Origin: Chitinophagales bacterium
Lineage (GTDB): Bacteria > Bacteroidota > Bacteroidia > Chitinophagales > Chitinophagaceae
Assembly (NCBI GenBank): GCA_017303415.1
Contig: JAFLBJ010000003.1
Span: forward strand, 1-64,000
Reading direction: 5' to 3'
Length of the DNA: 64,000 bases
The notes under the pieces were generated by a model. The model made no database searches. It had not been told where the DNA came from and worked only from the letters and a program-made list of their open reading frames with translations. The translations under genes were made by a program, and so were the position numbers. Below, piece after piece: positions 7,861 to 16,625 of this stretch; position 1 is the stretch's first letter; each line of letters starts with the position of its first letter.

Positions 7861-9705
7861 ATGAAAATCCTCTTACATTATCTCAAACCCTATAAGTGGC
7901 TGGTGGCATTGGCTTTGTTCCTGGCGGCCATCAACCAGGTCTTTTCACTCCTCGATCCATTTTTCTTTGGTAAAATGTTTGACACCTATGCCCTCCACCC
8001 TTTTGAAGAAGGGAAATATGTGGTGCAGGAAGTGCTTAAAGCAGATGGCAAGGTCGACAAACAAAAAATATTTGTACCAACGGGTGATGGCAAAAGGACT
8101 GAATCCGAATTTATCTGGGGCGTCCTGAGTATGTTAGCCATTTTGATCAGTGTGGCCATGGTGTCACGGATCGCCAAAGCCTTTCAGGACTATTTTGGAA
8201 ATGTGATCGTCCAGAAATTTGGCGCCCGCATTTTTACAGATGGGCTTAAACATTCCATGAAACTCCCTTACCAGGAATTTGAAGACCAACGTAGCGGGGA
8301 AACCCTATCCATCCTGACCAAAGTGCGTACGGATACGGAAAAATTCATCGTTTCCTTTATCAATATCGTTTTTGGATTGTTAGTTGGTGTTGTCTTTGTA
8401 TCCATTTATTCGTTCTCTCTCCACTGGTCCATCATGCCTGTATATTTTGGCGGTATTGTGGTCCTGGCCCTGCTCACCAGTGTATTGAGTAAAAAAATAA
8501 AAGGGATACAAAAGAACATCGTAAAGGAAACAACATCGCTGGCGGGTTCCACAACGGAAAGTTTGCGGAATATTGAACTGGTAAAAAGCCTGGGGCTGAC
8601 TGAGCAGGAGATCAACCGGTTGAATAATAATACCTATAAAATATTGGGGCTTGAACTGCGAAAAGTAAAAAGCATACGGACCCTCAACTTCATTCAGGGT
8701 ACCTGTGTAAATGCCCTGCGACAGATCATCATGTTCATGCTGCTCTGGCTGGTATTTCAAAGTACGATTACGCCAGGGCAGGTGATGACCCTTATGTTCT
8801 ATTCCTTTTTCATCTTTGGCCCATTACAGGAGATCGGGAATATCATCATCATTTATCGTGAAGCGGAAGCCTCGTTGACAAACTTCCATAACCTGATGCA
8901 GAAGAAACCTGAATCCCAACCGGAAAAACCACAACACCTGGGACCGATTCAGGAACTTGCCTTCCAGCAGGTTGCATTTAAACACCAGAGTGCCTCACAA
9001 AAAGCAATTGAGAATATCAGTTTCAAGGTTAGATCAGGGGAAACGATAGCCTTTGTTGGCCCTTCCGGTTCGGGTAAATCCACACTGATGAAATTACTTG
9101 TGGGATTATACCGGCCACAGGAAGGCAGTATCCTGTACAATGGCATGGATGAAAACGCGATCAGTTATGAAGACCTTCGCAACCAGATCGGGTTCGTAAC
9201 CCAGGATACGCAATTGTTTGCGGGTACGATTCGTGAAAACCTGTTATTTGTAAACCCCAAGGCCACCGAAGATGACCTGAACGAAGTGCTGCGCAAATCA
9301 GCCTGTACCAACCTGCTTTCGCGTGCGGAAAAAGGATTGGATACCATGATCGGTGAAGGCGGCCTCAAACTTTCCGGCGGGGAGAAACAACGCTTGTCGA
9401 TTGCGCGCGCCTTATTACGCCAACCCAAACTGCTGATCTTTGATGAAGCAACGTCCGCGCTTGACTCCTTGACAGAAGAAGAAATCACGGATACCATCAA
9501 GGATGTTTCTTCGCAACAAAACCAGATCACCATCCTGATCGCCCACCGTTTATCCACCATCATGCATGCCGACCGTATTTATGTACTGGAACAAGGCCAG
9601 GTGGCTGAAACCGGCACCCATGAGGAACTGCTTGGCGAAAAGGGATTGTATTATGCGATGTGGAGACAGCAGATCGGCGAAAGAAAAAAAATGAGCCTGG
9701 TTTAA
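7861..9705 (+). CDS. ABC exporter, fused permease and ATPase
   Basis: A 614-residue half-transporter. The N-terminal type-1 exporter membrane domain (six predicted helices, residues about 10-345) is followed by an ATP-binding domain with Walker A GPSGSGKST (near 400), Q-loop FVTQDTQ, signature LSGGEKQR (near 505), Walker B LLIFDEATSA and switch histidine in IAHRLST. It would act as a homodimer or heterodimer in the inner membrane. The substrate cannot be told from sequence; relatives export lipids, peptides or drugs. An insert of about 35 residues follows the first helix. Its start lies only 12 bp from the start of the divergent glycosidase, so promoters of the two must overlap coding DNA. 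Confidence 0.9.
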   Translation: MKILLHYLKPYKWLVALALFLAAINQVFSLLDPFFFGKMFDTYALHPFEEGKYVVQEVLKADGKVDKQKIFVPTGDGKRTESEFIWGVLSMLAILISVAMVSRIAKAFQDYFGNVIVQKFGARIFTDGLKHSMKLPYQEFEDQRSGETLSILTKVRTDTEKFIVSFINIVFGLLVGVVFVSIYSFSLHWSIMPVYFGGIVVLALLTSVLSKKIKGIQKNIVKETTSLAGSTTESLRNIELVKSLGLTEQEINRLNNNTYKILGLELRKVKSIRTLNFIQGTCVNALRQIIMFMLLWLVFQSTITPGQVMTLMFYSFFIFGPLQEIGNIIIIYREAEASLTNFHNLMQKKPESQPEKPQHLGPIQELAFQQVAFKHQSASQKAIENISFKVRSGETIAFVGPSGSGKSTLMKLLVGLYRPQEGSILYNGMDENAISYEDLRNQIGFVTQDTQLFAGTIRENLLFVNPKATEDDLNEVLRKSACTNLLSRAEKGLDTMIGEGGLKLSGGEKQRLSIARALLRQPKLLIFDEATSALDSLTEEEITDTIKDVSSQQNQITILIAHRLSTIMHADRIYVLEQGQVAETGTHEELLGEKGLYYAMWRQQIGERKKMSLV

Positions 9706-9712
9706 ATTCTGC

Positions 9713-9792
9713 CTATTCTGTGCTTTCCGTGTTTTGCGTGAGCTAATTTTTTCACAGTCCCGAAGCTTCGGGACACGGAATGCACAGAATAA
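9713..9792. repeat. Nested intergenic inverted repeat
   Basis: The outer arms 9713-9731 and 9774-9792 pair with 17 of 19 matches (CTATTCTGTGC... with ...GCACAGAATAA). Nested inside the right half is a perfect 18-bp palindrome, GTCCCGAAGCTTCGGGAC, at 9757-9774. It lies between the ABC transporter and the convergent DUF2721 gene and probably ends transcription in both directions. The outer arm family (TGTGC-ATTCCGTG) recurs near clpX at 44764-44823. Confidence 0.85.
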
Positions 9793-9797
9793 ATTAC

Positions 9798-10235
9798 TTA
9801 GTCCTTCTTATTAAAAATATTTTTGAAAAAATTCTCCTGATCCAACCCTTCCATATCACTGATCTCGAGCTCTAGGGCCTTGGTGCTCTGTGTAATTTCC
9901 AATAAGGATATAAACAACGAGGCGAGAAGACTGAGCAGACTGATCGCAAATACGATCTTGATGGCTTGTGCCCATTCCATATACACGCCATACATGGTGA
10001 TCACACAGCAAAGAAAGCTAAAGACGCCAAAAGCCTGCATTTGCCTGACCAGGTTGATCCGGCTGCGGAGGATCTTGATCTGTTGTAAGAGGAGATGATT
10101 CTTCTCCCCGCGCATGTACTCATCATGTAATTTACGGATCAGATTGGCCAGGGCCAGATATCGATTGGTATAGGCCAGCAACAAGAGGCTGATCGCCGGA
10201 AATAACAAGGCGGGGGTAGTAAAGGTGATCTCCAT
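9798..10235 (-). CDS. DUF2721 family membrane protein
   Basis: A 145-residue integral membrane protein with the DUF2721 opening TPALLFPAISLLLLAYTNRYL, then a cytoplasmic helix rich in charged residues, and two further membrane helices near residues 68-112 (FGVFSFLCCVITMYGVY and FAISLLSLLASLFISLLE). The tail is charged. The family is widespread but has no known function. It is the last gene of a leftward run DUF1800-DUF1501-DUF2721 with gaps of 10 and 15 bp. The neighbouring gene pair does not explain its role. Confidence 0.8.
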   Translation of the reverse strand: MEITFTTPALLFPAISLLLLAYTNRYLALANLIRKLHDEYMRGEKNHLLLQQIKILRSRINLVRQMQAFGVFSFLCCVITMYGVYMEWAQAIKIVFAISLLSLLASLFISLLEITQSTKALELEISDMEGLDQENFFKNIFNKKD

Positions 10236-10250
10236 GCCGCAAAGGTAAAC

Positions 10251-11822
10251 TTAGTCCCTCACTTTCAACATGGCCCTTACCTGTTGTACCGGACCATTCT
10301 GTAACCGGGCATAATACACCCCGGTAGCCAGGTTACCGCTATCAAACGTAACGCTATATAACCCGGGCCCGTTATACTCCTGGTCAACCAGGGTTTTGAT
10401 CACGCGGCCCATCACATCAATGATCATGACAGAGGTATGTCCGCCATTGGTCTTGTATTGTATACTGGTAGAAGACGTGAAGGGATTAGGTTGGTTACGG
10501 ATCAGCAATTGTTCCGGCATATCCGGAATGGTAGAGCTGCAGGAATTGGCTTTGACGATAGGCAGTGACTGATAATTTTTTAACATCACCATCTGCAGGT
10601 CATTGTTCTCCAGACAAAACCATTTCTCCAATATCGAAGCATATACACTTCGAAAATCATACTGAAAGGGAATGTTGTCATTCACACTCACCCCCGGTGG
10701 TATGATGGGATTGGATCCCAATACACCCGACTGTACATAATCCCCAAAGAGAATCATCGGTGCTGCGGCGCCATGATCGGTGCCAGTACTAAAATTGGAT
10801 TTGATCCTTCTTCCAAATTCGGAGAAGGTGGCTCCCATCACGCGGCGATTAACCCCCAGGTATTTAAGGTCATCCATAAAGGCCTTGATGGCTTCGGAAA
10901 CATTCCTTAGCAGGTTGGCATGGGCTCCTGTTGTGGTATCTGAACCATTGACCTGATTGGAGTGGGTATCAAAACCCTGAATATTTACCATGTACACCCG
11001 GGTCTTAAGTCCGCCGGCAATCAACCGGGCCACGATTTTTAATTGATCGGCCAGGTAATTATTGGAGGGATAGGTCAACTGCTGAGTAACCGAAAGCGCG
11101 GCTGATTTCACCACATCTGCATATTGCTGGGTCTGCTTATTGATGGTGCGGATGTAATTCAACTCGTACCCGGCGTAGGTATTGGGTACGGGCTCATCAA
11201 TGCCATCGATCAGGTTATAAAAATTGGTGGGATCAGATATACTCATTCCCATACTAACCTGAGGGCCCTGGAAAGTAAAGGAGGTCAATGATCCAACCTG
11301 GATGCCCAGGGGATCAGAAAAAGTAGTGTTGGGGTAACCATCGGGAAAACCCGGGTATTGGTTGTCAAGATACCTTCCGGCCCAGCCGGTATTCAGATAT
11401 TCATCACTATCTGAGCCACTCATCCATATATCCGTGGCACGGAAATGAGAGAAATTTGGATTGGGGTAGCCCACCGATTGTACGATGGCTGCTTTCCCTT
11501 CATTGAACAATTGTTGTATACCGGTCATGGAAGGGTGAAGACCTGTCTTGCTATTTCCTTGTAAACTTAAAATCCGGTTCTGGGGAATGGCCACATTGCT
11601 ACGCGCTGCCTGATAAGCACCATAGGTATCAATAGGGATCACCATATTCAGTCCATCATTTCCTCCATTCATCTGCACCAATACCAGCACATGATCTGTA
11701 TCCGTGGTAAAACCCAATAAGGACCGCACCAGCGGAGATTCCATGCCCAATGCCTTGATCGGCATCCCTTGTACCATGGCCGCCGCCGGCATACTCAGTC
11801 GCAAAAAGTTTCTTCTTTTCAT
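10251..11822 (-). CDS. DUF1501 protein with Tat-like signal and T9SS tail
   Basis: A 523-residue exported protein. The N-terminus MKRRNFLRL followed by an alanine-rich hydrophobic stretch fits a twin-arginine signal. The main domain is DUF1501 (sulfatase/alkaline-phosphatase-like fold in this family), with QMNGGNDGLN near residue 52, NIQGFDTHSNQ and a conserved SEFGRRI-DHG motif. From about residue 440 the protein changes to a type A T9SS sorting domain (NQPNPFTSST, DVMGRVI, GLYSVTFDSGNLATGVYYARL, final K-V). It should be exported across the inner membrane folded and then delivered to the surface. The enzymatic activity is unknown. DUF1501 genes nearly always follow a DUF1800 gene, as here. 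Confidence 0.9.
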   Translation of the reverse strand: MKRRNFLRLSMPAAAMVQGMPIKALGMESPLVRSLLGFTTDTDHVLVLVQMNGGNDGLNMVIPIDTYGAYQAARSNVAIPQNRILSLQGNSKTGLHPSMTGIQQLFNEGKAAIVQSVGYPNPNFSHFRATDIWMSGSDSDEYLNTGWAGRYLDNQYPGFPDGYPNTTFSDPLGIQVGSLTSFTFQGPQVSMGMSISDPTNFYNLIDGIDEPVPNTYAGYELNYIRTINKQTQQYADVVKSAALSVTQQLTYPSNNYLADQLKIVARLIAGGLKTRVYMVNIQGFDTHSNQVNGSDTTTGAHANLLRNVSEAIKAFMDDLKYLGVNRRVMGATFSEFGRRIKSNFSTGTDHGAAAPMILFGDYVQSGVLGSNPIIPPGVSVNDNIPFQYDFRSVYASILEKWFCLENNDLQMVMLKNYQSLPIVKANSCSSTIPDMPEQLLIRNQPNPFTSSTSIQYKTNGGHTSVMIIDVMGRVIKTLVDQEYNGPGLYSVTFDSGNLATGVYYARLQNGPVQQVRAMLKVRD

Positions 11823-11832
11823 GGGATGGGTT

Positions 11833-13506
11833 TTAGCTTAACTGGTACTCGGAAAGGTTCATGAAATATTTGTAGAGATTCCGTAGCCGGGTATAGACCA
11901 CCTGAAAGGTTTGGGGATTGGGGTCGGCGATATAACTATTCCAGGCATTGGTCCAATAATGATCCTGCGTCTGCCCGGTCAGCAAAGCCTGGGTCTTGAT
12001 CGCTGCCTTTGCCGTTGCTGACACATCAACCCGATAAAGAATATCCAGGGCATCATCAATCAGTTGATTCGGATCTTGCGGATTGGGAAGGTCTTTAGTA
12101 AAAGCCACCGGGTCAATGATCAGGGTATTCCCACCCTGAGTGTACCCGGAAAGGATCATGATATCCGTGAACAGGTTACGGAATGGCAGGGTATCTGAAT
12201 TGATCCAGATTTCGTAGAACTGAGGTGTCTGATAAAAGGCCTTCCATCCCGCCACATCCGGCGGATCACCGATATCCTGTTGCAATACGGTGCCGACATC
12301 CTGTATGAATCCCCACATATTGTATTGCTTCGAAATATCGGAGGCATTAGGAAAGGCCACATTGAACTCGCGGCATAAACCGGTCGCAAATTCGATGGGG
12401 GATTTGATATAACAACCCCGGTTGGCCACATCAAAAAAATGATCACTTTTCAACAGGGTCTCCAATACCGGTTTGATCTCCCAGTTACTATTGCGCAACA
12501 ATAAGGCCAGCGGCTCGATCACATTGATCTCGGTGGCGCTGTCTATTTTGTAATAAATAAAATGACGGTATAATTTTTTTACCAAATACCTGGACACTTC
12601 CACCTGCTTGCTGAAAATCATATTCAACAGGTCATCCAATTCCTGCATACCAGCCGTAGCCCCACTGCGGCCAGTGATGGTGGTATTATTATAAAAAGAA
12701 GAAAAGGTTTTATTGCCTGTATCATGCTGTCCGGCATCGAAATAAGCTACATTGTTTGTATAATCTATTTTCCATCCGGTCAACACGCGGGCGGCCTCTT
12801 TTACATCCTGTTCATTATAGTTGGGATTATTTTCTTTTCCCAGGGTGAACAGCTCCTGCAATTCACGTGAATAGTTCTCATCCGGTGCAGTTTTGTTATT
12901 GAGATAGCCGTTCAGGTAGCGTAACATGGCCACATCCAGGGTAACCTGTTTGACAAGGTCTTTGAAATTTCCCACTACATTTTGTCGAAGTAATTTGTGA
13001 TGGTTGTAGGACCATATCGCAAGGTCAACTTCATTGGACTGTGTAGCAAAATGGTTATGCCAGAACAACAACATTTTTTCGCGCACATTCCGGTCCTGGT
13101 TTAATATCAATCCGGTCCACCAGGCTTTAAAAGAACGACGGCGTTTAAAGTTGGCTGTGCCGTCATACGTTGTTGTATTTACCCAGGTTTGCCCTTCGGC
13201 GATCCCAAGTTCAGGATCTCCGGTAGCAATATCATTGTTATTATAACTCTTGAGTGGTGGTGGCGGCGGGGTGTTATCTATCTGGAGTAATTCATCTACA
13301 GCCTGATCAAGAGTCAAACCGGAAAAATAGTTGACATCGGAGATCTTTGCTCCGAACATGGTGCGCTTTAAAAGGTGGATCACTTCGGTCTTGGTCCAGG
13401 GACCGGTATAAGGATTGATACCTGACCATGTCCTGACCGCATCCGTATGCACGACAGGGTTGGTCTTTGGCTGCTTTCGCAGGGCAAGAAAATCTCTTCG
13501 GTCCAT
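11833..13506 (-). CDS. DUF1800 family protein
   Basis: A 557-residue protein filling the DUF1800 domain, recognisable by LLKRTMFGAKISDVNYF near the start, the central MLLFWHNHFATQ motif, ENYSRELQELFTLGKEN and VLTGWKI. The N-terminal MDRRDFLALRKQ is twin-arginine-like but is not followed by a clear hydrophobic stretch, so export by itself is uncertain; it might travel with the DUF1501 partner encoded 10 bp downstream. The function of this protein pair is not established. It is probably the first gene of the three-gene leftward operon. The 180-bp upstream gap contains the heptamer inverted repeat at 13613-13686. Confidence 0.88.
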   Translation of the reverse strand: MDRRDFLALRKQPKTNPVVHTDAVRTWSGINPYTGPWTKTEVIHLLKRTMFGAKISDVNYFSGLTLDQAVDELLQIDNTPPPPPLKSYNNNDIATGDPELGIAEGQTWVNTTTYDGTANFKRRRSFKAWWTGLILNQDRNVREKMLLFWHNHFATQSNEVDLAIWSYNHHKLLRQNVVGNFKDLVKQVTLDVAMLRYLNGYLNNKTAPDENYSRELQELFTLGKENNPNYNEQDVKEAARVLTGWKIDYTNNVAYFDAGQHDTGNKTFSSFYNNTTITGRSGATAGMQELDDLLNMIFSKQVEVSRYLVKKLYRHFIYYKIDSATEINVIEPLALLLRNSNWEIKPVLETLLKSDHFFDVANRGCYIKSPIEFATGLCREFNVAFPNASDISKQYNMWGFIQDVGTVLQQDIGDPPDVAGWKAFYQTPQFYEIWINSDTLPFRNLFTDIMILSGYTQGGNTLIIDPVAFTKDLPNPQDPNQLIDDALDILYRVDVSATAKAAIKTQALLTGQTQDHYWTNAWNSYIADPNPQTFQVVYTRLRNLYKYFMNLSEYQLS

Positions 13507-13612
13507 TTTCCAGGGAGTTTAGCCGTATTCACTAGGACAAGAATTTTTGGCCGAGGTTACACGGAGACCTAAAAAATACCCTTTTTTTTCAAGAACTGCA
13601 AGCAGGGAGAGG

Positions 13613-13686
13613 GACGTGAGACGTGAGGCGTCAGACGTGAGTCTTCTCACGCCTCACGCCTCACGTCTCACGGCTCATGTCTCACG
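13613..13686. repeat. Inverted repeat built of ACGTGAG-type heptamers
   Basis: The left arm (13613-13641) is a string of (R)ACGTGAG/GCGTCAG units and the right arm (13646-13686) is its complement CTCACG(C/T)..., with a 4-base centre TCTT. The right end touches the thiolase stop codon. Each arm is thus a degenerate tandem repeat and the two arms form an imperfect long hairpin. It lies between two genes of the same direction. A second element of the same design but different heptamer (GGATGAC) is at 52745-52864. Confidence 0.88.
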
Positions 13687-14862
13687 TTACAAATTCTCTA
13701 CGATCCCTGCTATTCCCTGCCCGCCACCGACACATGCGGAGATCATTCCATATTTTTTATTCAACCGCTTCATATCATGGAGATTCTGGATGGTCAGTTT
13801 GCAACCGGTGCATCCAAGCGGATGTCCCAGCGCGATGGCGCCTCCGTTGATATTTACTTTGGATGGATCCAACCCGGCTTCGCGAATCACGGCCAGTGAC
13901 TGCGAGGCAAAGGCCTCATTCAATTCAATGAGATCGATCTGGTCGAGGGTCATTCCGGCTTGTTTGAGTGCTTTGGGTATGGCCGCTACGGGACCAATCC
14001 CCATGATGCGAGGATGAACACCCGCCACGGCAGAGGTTACCAACCGCCCAATGGGTTTTAATCCCAGTTCATTGACCATGCGCTCACTCATCACGATCAC
14101 AAAAGCTGCACCATCGGAGGTTTGCGATGAATTACCGGCCGTCACACATCCACCTGCAGCAAAAGCAGGTTTTAATTTGGCGAGGGCCTCCACCGATGTA
14201 TCCGCTCTTGGTCCTTCATCGGTGTCTACAATATATTCCTTCTTTTTTCGCTTTCCATTTTCATCTACATATACCTGTTCCACATTGATCGGCAGAATGC
14301 CCGGTTTAAAATGACCATTTTGAATCGCACTGATGGCTTTCTGGTGTGATTGATAGGCGAACAGATCCTGATCCTCCCGGCTCACATTAAACTCCTTGGC
14401 CACCGCCTCTGCCGTTAATCCCATACTCAGATAATAGTCAGGTTCATCTTTGGCAATGGAATAGGCAGGTACGGTTTTCCACCCAGCTGTAGGTACCAGA
14501 CTCATACTCTCTGTTCCTCCGGCGATAATACATTCCGCCATGCCCATCCGGATCTTCGCGGTAGCCATAGCAATGGTTTCCAATCCTGAGGCACAATACC
14601 TGTTTACCGTAACCCCGGGTACATCAATACCCAGCGCCCGGGCACTGATGATCCGGCCAAATTGCAAACCCTGCTCCGCTTCGGGTACGGCATTTCCTAC
14701 AATCACATCGTCAACCCTTTTCGCTTCCAGTTGAGGAACCGATTGCATTAGGCCCCGGATCACGTCAATCGCCAGATCGTCAGGCCTTGTGAAGCGAAAC
14801 GCTCCCCGCTTGGATTTACCTACCGCCGTACGATAACCGGCAACAATATAAGCCTCCTGCAT
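13687..14862 (-). CDS. Thiolase (acetyl-CoA C-acyltransferase)
   Basis: A 391-residue thiolase of standard length. It carries the acylated cysteine in NRYCASGLETI (near residue 90), the histidine in GGAIALGHPLGCTG and the second catalytic cysteine in SACVGGGQGIA near the C-terminus. These features cover both degradative 3-ketoacyl-CoA thiolases and acetoacetyl-CoA synthases; the NEAFA and GNAVPEAEQG segments and overall look favour the FadA-like degradative type, but this is a judgement. No beta-oxidation partner (FadB-like or acyl-CoA dehydrogenase) lies beside it in the window. It faces away from the next rightward gene across a 135-bp promoter region. Confidence 0.92.
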   Translation of the reverse strand: MQEAYIVAGYRTAVGKSKRGAFRFTRPDDLAIDVIRGLMQSVPQLEAKRVDDVIVGNAVPEAEQGLQFGRIISARALGIDVPGVTVNRYCASGLETIAMATAKIRMGMAECIIAGGTESMSLVPTAGWKTVPAYSIAKDEPDYYLSMGLTAEAVAKEFNVSREDQDLFAYQSHQKAISAIQNGHFKPGILPINVEQVYVDENGKRKKKEYIVDTDEGPRADTSVEALAKLKPAFAAGGCVTAGNSSQTSDGAAFVIVMSERMVNELGLKPIGRLVTSAVAGVHPRIMGIGPVAAIPKALKQAGMTLDQIDLIELNEAFASQSLAVIREAGLDPSKVNINGGAIALGHPLGCTGCKLTIQNLHDMKRLNKKYGMISACVGGGQGIAGIVENL

Positions 14863-14997
14863 AGTCTGATATTTTCAAATGACTGAAATAAGTAATAGTT
14901 GTTTATGCAACTTTCTATTTCAAAATTAATTCTTCCGGTCAATCCGGCAAACTTTTTATAAAGGGGAATATTATCTTCGCAGAATAACTTAATCCCA

Positions 14998-15582
14998 ATG
15001 AGAAAATTTAGCTTCTCCCTTATCCTCGTTCTTTCGTTCTTTTTAACTATTCAGGCCCAACACGATCCCCGTTTGGTACAACGGTTGGATTCCACCTTGT
15101 TGGCCACACGCGCTATGGATTTTAACCGCATCCTTGATCTTACTTACCCAAAACTGTTTGATCTGGTAGAGCGGGATCAGATGAAAGCGGTTCTCCGCTC
15201 CACTTTTGATAATAATCAATTTCTGATCAGCCTTGATTCCTTAACGATTGCCTCCATATCACCGGTAATGACGGTAGGTACAGGACAATATGTAAAGATT
15301 CAACATACGATGCTCATGATCTTTCATTTCAAGGATACAGCCGGTAAGGAAAACATAGAGACTGAAAAACTGGTGGCAAACACCATGGCCATGCAATATG
15401 GGGATGAAAATGTGAAGTATGATGAGGTTACAAGATCGATCAGGGTTTTTACCAAACCTGAAATGATTGGGGCAAAAGATGATATCTCCCCGGAGTGGAC
15501 CTTTGTCAATTACAAAAAAGGGGACATGATCACCGAGCTATTATTCAGTAAAGAGATCAGGGATAAACTGGCCGAAAACTGA
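14998..15582 (+). CDS. Secreted protein of unknown function
   Basis: A 194-residue protein with a clear signal peptide (MRKFSFSLILVLSFFLTIQAQ, cleavage after AQA or nearby). The mature part is predicted alpha/beta with no cysteine and no motif I recognise. Residues 30-75 resemble an NTF2-like start (RLDSTLLATRAMDFNRILDLTYPKLF). It is probably periplasmic. It is the first gene of a short rightward run with pyrD (7 bp apart) and terC, though no functional link is evident. A possible promoter element TATCTTCG lies at 14972-14979. Confidence 0.75.
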   Translation: MRKFSFSLILVLSFFLTIQAQHDPRLVQRLDSTLLATRAMDFNRILDLTYPKLFDLVERDQMKAVLRSTFDNNQFLISLDSLTIASISPVMTVGTGQYVKIQHTMLMIFHFKDTAGKENIETEKLVANTMAMQYGDENVKYDEVTRSIRVFTKPEMIGAKDDISPEWTFVNYKKGDMITELLFSKEIRDKLAEN

Positions 15583-15589
15583 TTTTCCC

Positions 15590-16612
15590 ATGTACACCTT
15601 ACTTCGCAATTTCCTCTTTCTGTTTGGTCCGGAGCAAGCGCATCATATTTCCATGAAACTCCTGAAGCTGGGCTGCTCCTTTCCTATTATCCGTCAAATG
15701 ATCGCACGGCAGTTTACCCCGGCAGACAAACCAGTTACTGCTTTTGGTATCCGGTTTCGCAATCAAATTGGATTGGGTGCCGGTTTTGATAAAAATGCCA
15801 AATACCTGCGCGAGTTGGAAGCACTTGGTTTTGGCTGTGTGGAGATCGGTACGGTTACCCCAAAGGCACAGGATGGCAATGAGCGACCCCGATTGTTTCG
15901 ACTGCCTGCCGATAAGGCACTGATCAACCGGATGGGTTTTAACAATGAAGGCGTGGAGGCTGTTGCCAAACGCTTGCGTAAATGGAAAGAAAAAAAACAT
16001 GTGCTGGTCATCGGTGGCAATATTGGAAAGAATAAGGTCACGCCCAACAACGATGCCTGGATGGATTACGAGATCTGTTTCAACGAACTCCATCCTTATG
16101 TCGATTATTTTGTGGTCAATGTCAGTTCCCCAAATACACCCGGTCTGCGTGAACTACAGGAAAAAGAATCCCTCCGCAAGATCCTCACCAACCTGCAATG
16201 CCTGAATGATGAGAAGACGGTCAAAAAACCCATCTTGTTAAAGATCGCCCCCGATCTTACCCGGGAACAATTGGATGATGTGGTAAACCTGGCCCTGGAG
16301 ATCGAACTCGACGGGATCGTGGCGACCAATACTACCATTTCCCGGACGGGATTGCGTACCCCTTCGGTAGAAGTGGAAAAGATGGGAGCCGGTGGATTGA
16401 GTGGCGCACCGGTCCGAAGCCGGAGCACGGAAGTGGTGGAATATCTGTTTCGAAAATCAAATGGAAAACTCCCCATCATCGCCTCGGGTGGTATCTTTGT
16501 TGCCGCCGACGCGCGCGAGAAACTCAGGGCAGGGGCCTCCCTTATCCAGGTATGGACCGGTTTTATTTACGAAGGACCGGGTATCCTGAAGAATATCTGC
16601 CGCGGTCAGTGA
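15590..16612 (+). CDS. pyrD: Quinone-dependent dihydroorotate dehydrogenase
   Basis: A 340-residue class 2 dihydroorotate dehydrogenase, which oxidises dihydroorotate to orotate in pyrimidine synthesis and passes electrons to quinone. The N-terminal helical extension (YTLLRNFLFLFGPEQAHHISMKLL) that anchors class 2 enzymes to the inner membrane is present. Then follow FMN-site motifs GLGAGFDKNA, the IGTVTPKAQDGN loop, the substrate and catalytic-serine region NVSSPNTPGLR, and the C-terminal phosphate-binding IIASGGIF and LIQVWTGFIYEG. The length is normal. It lies 7 bp after the secreted protein gene and 13 bp before terC, so the three are probably cotranscribed. Confidence 0.96.
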   Translation: MYTLLRNFLFLFGPEQAHHISMKLLKLGCSFPIIRQMIARQFTPADKPVTAFGIRFRNQIGLGAGFDKNAKYLRELEALGFGCVEIGTVTPKAQDGNERPRLFRLPADKALINRMGFNNEGVEAVAKRLRKWKEKKHVLVIGGNIGKNKVTPNNDAWMDYEICFNELHPYVDYFVVNVSSPNTPGLRELQEKESLRKILTNLQCLNDEKTVKKPILLKIAPDLTREQLDDVVNLALEIELDGIVATNTTISRTGLRTPSVEVEKMGAGGLSGAPVRSRSTEVVEYLFRKSNGKLPIIASGGIFVAADAREKLRAGASLIQVWTGFIYEGPGILKNICRGQ

Positions 16613-16625
16613 TCAAATAATTTAC

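Noticed and set aside
13547-14017. 156-codon plus-strand frame
   Set aside because: It reads through the heptamer inverted repeat and antisense to the thiolase.
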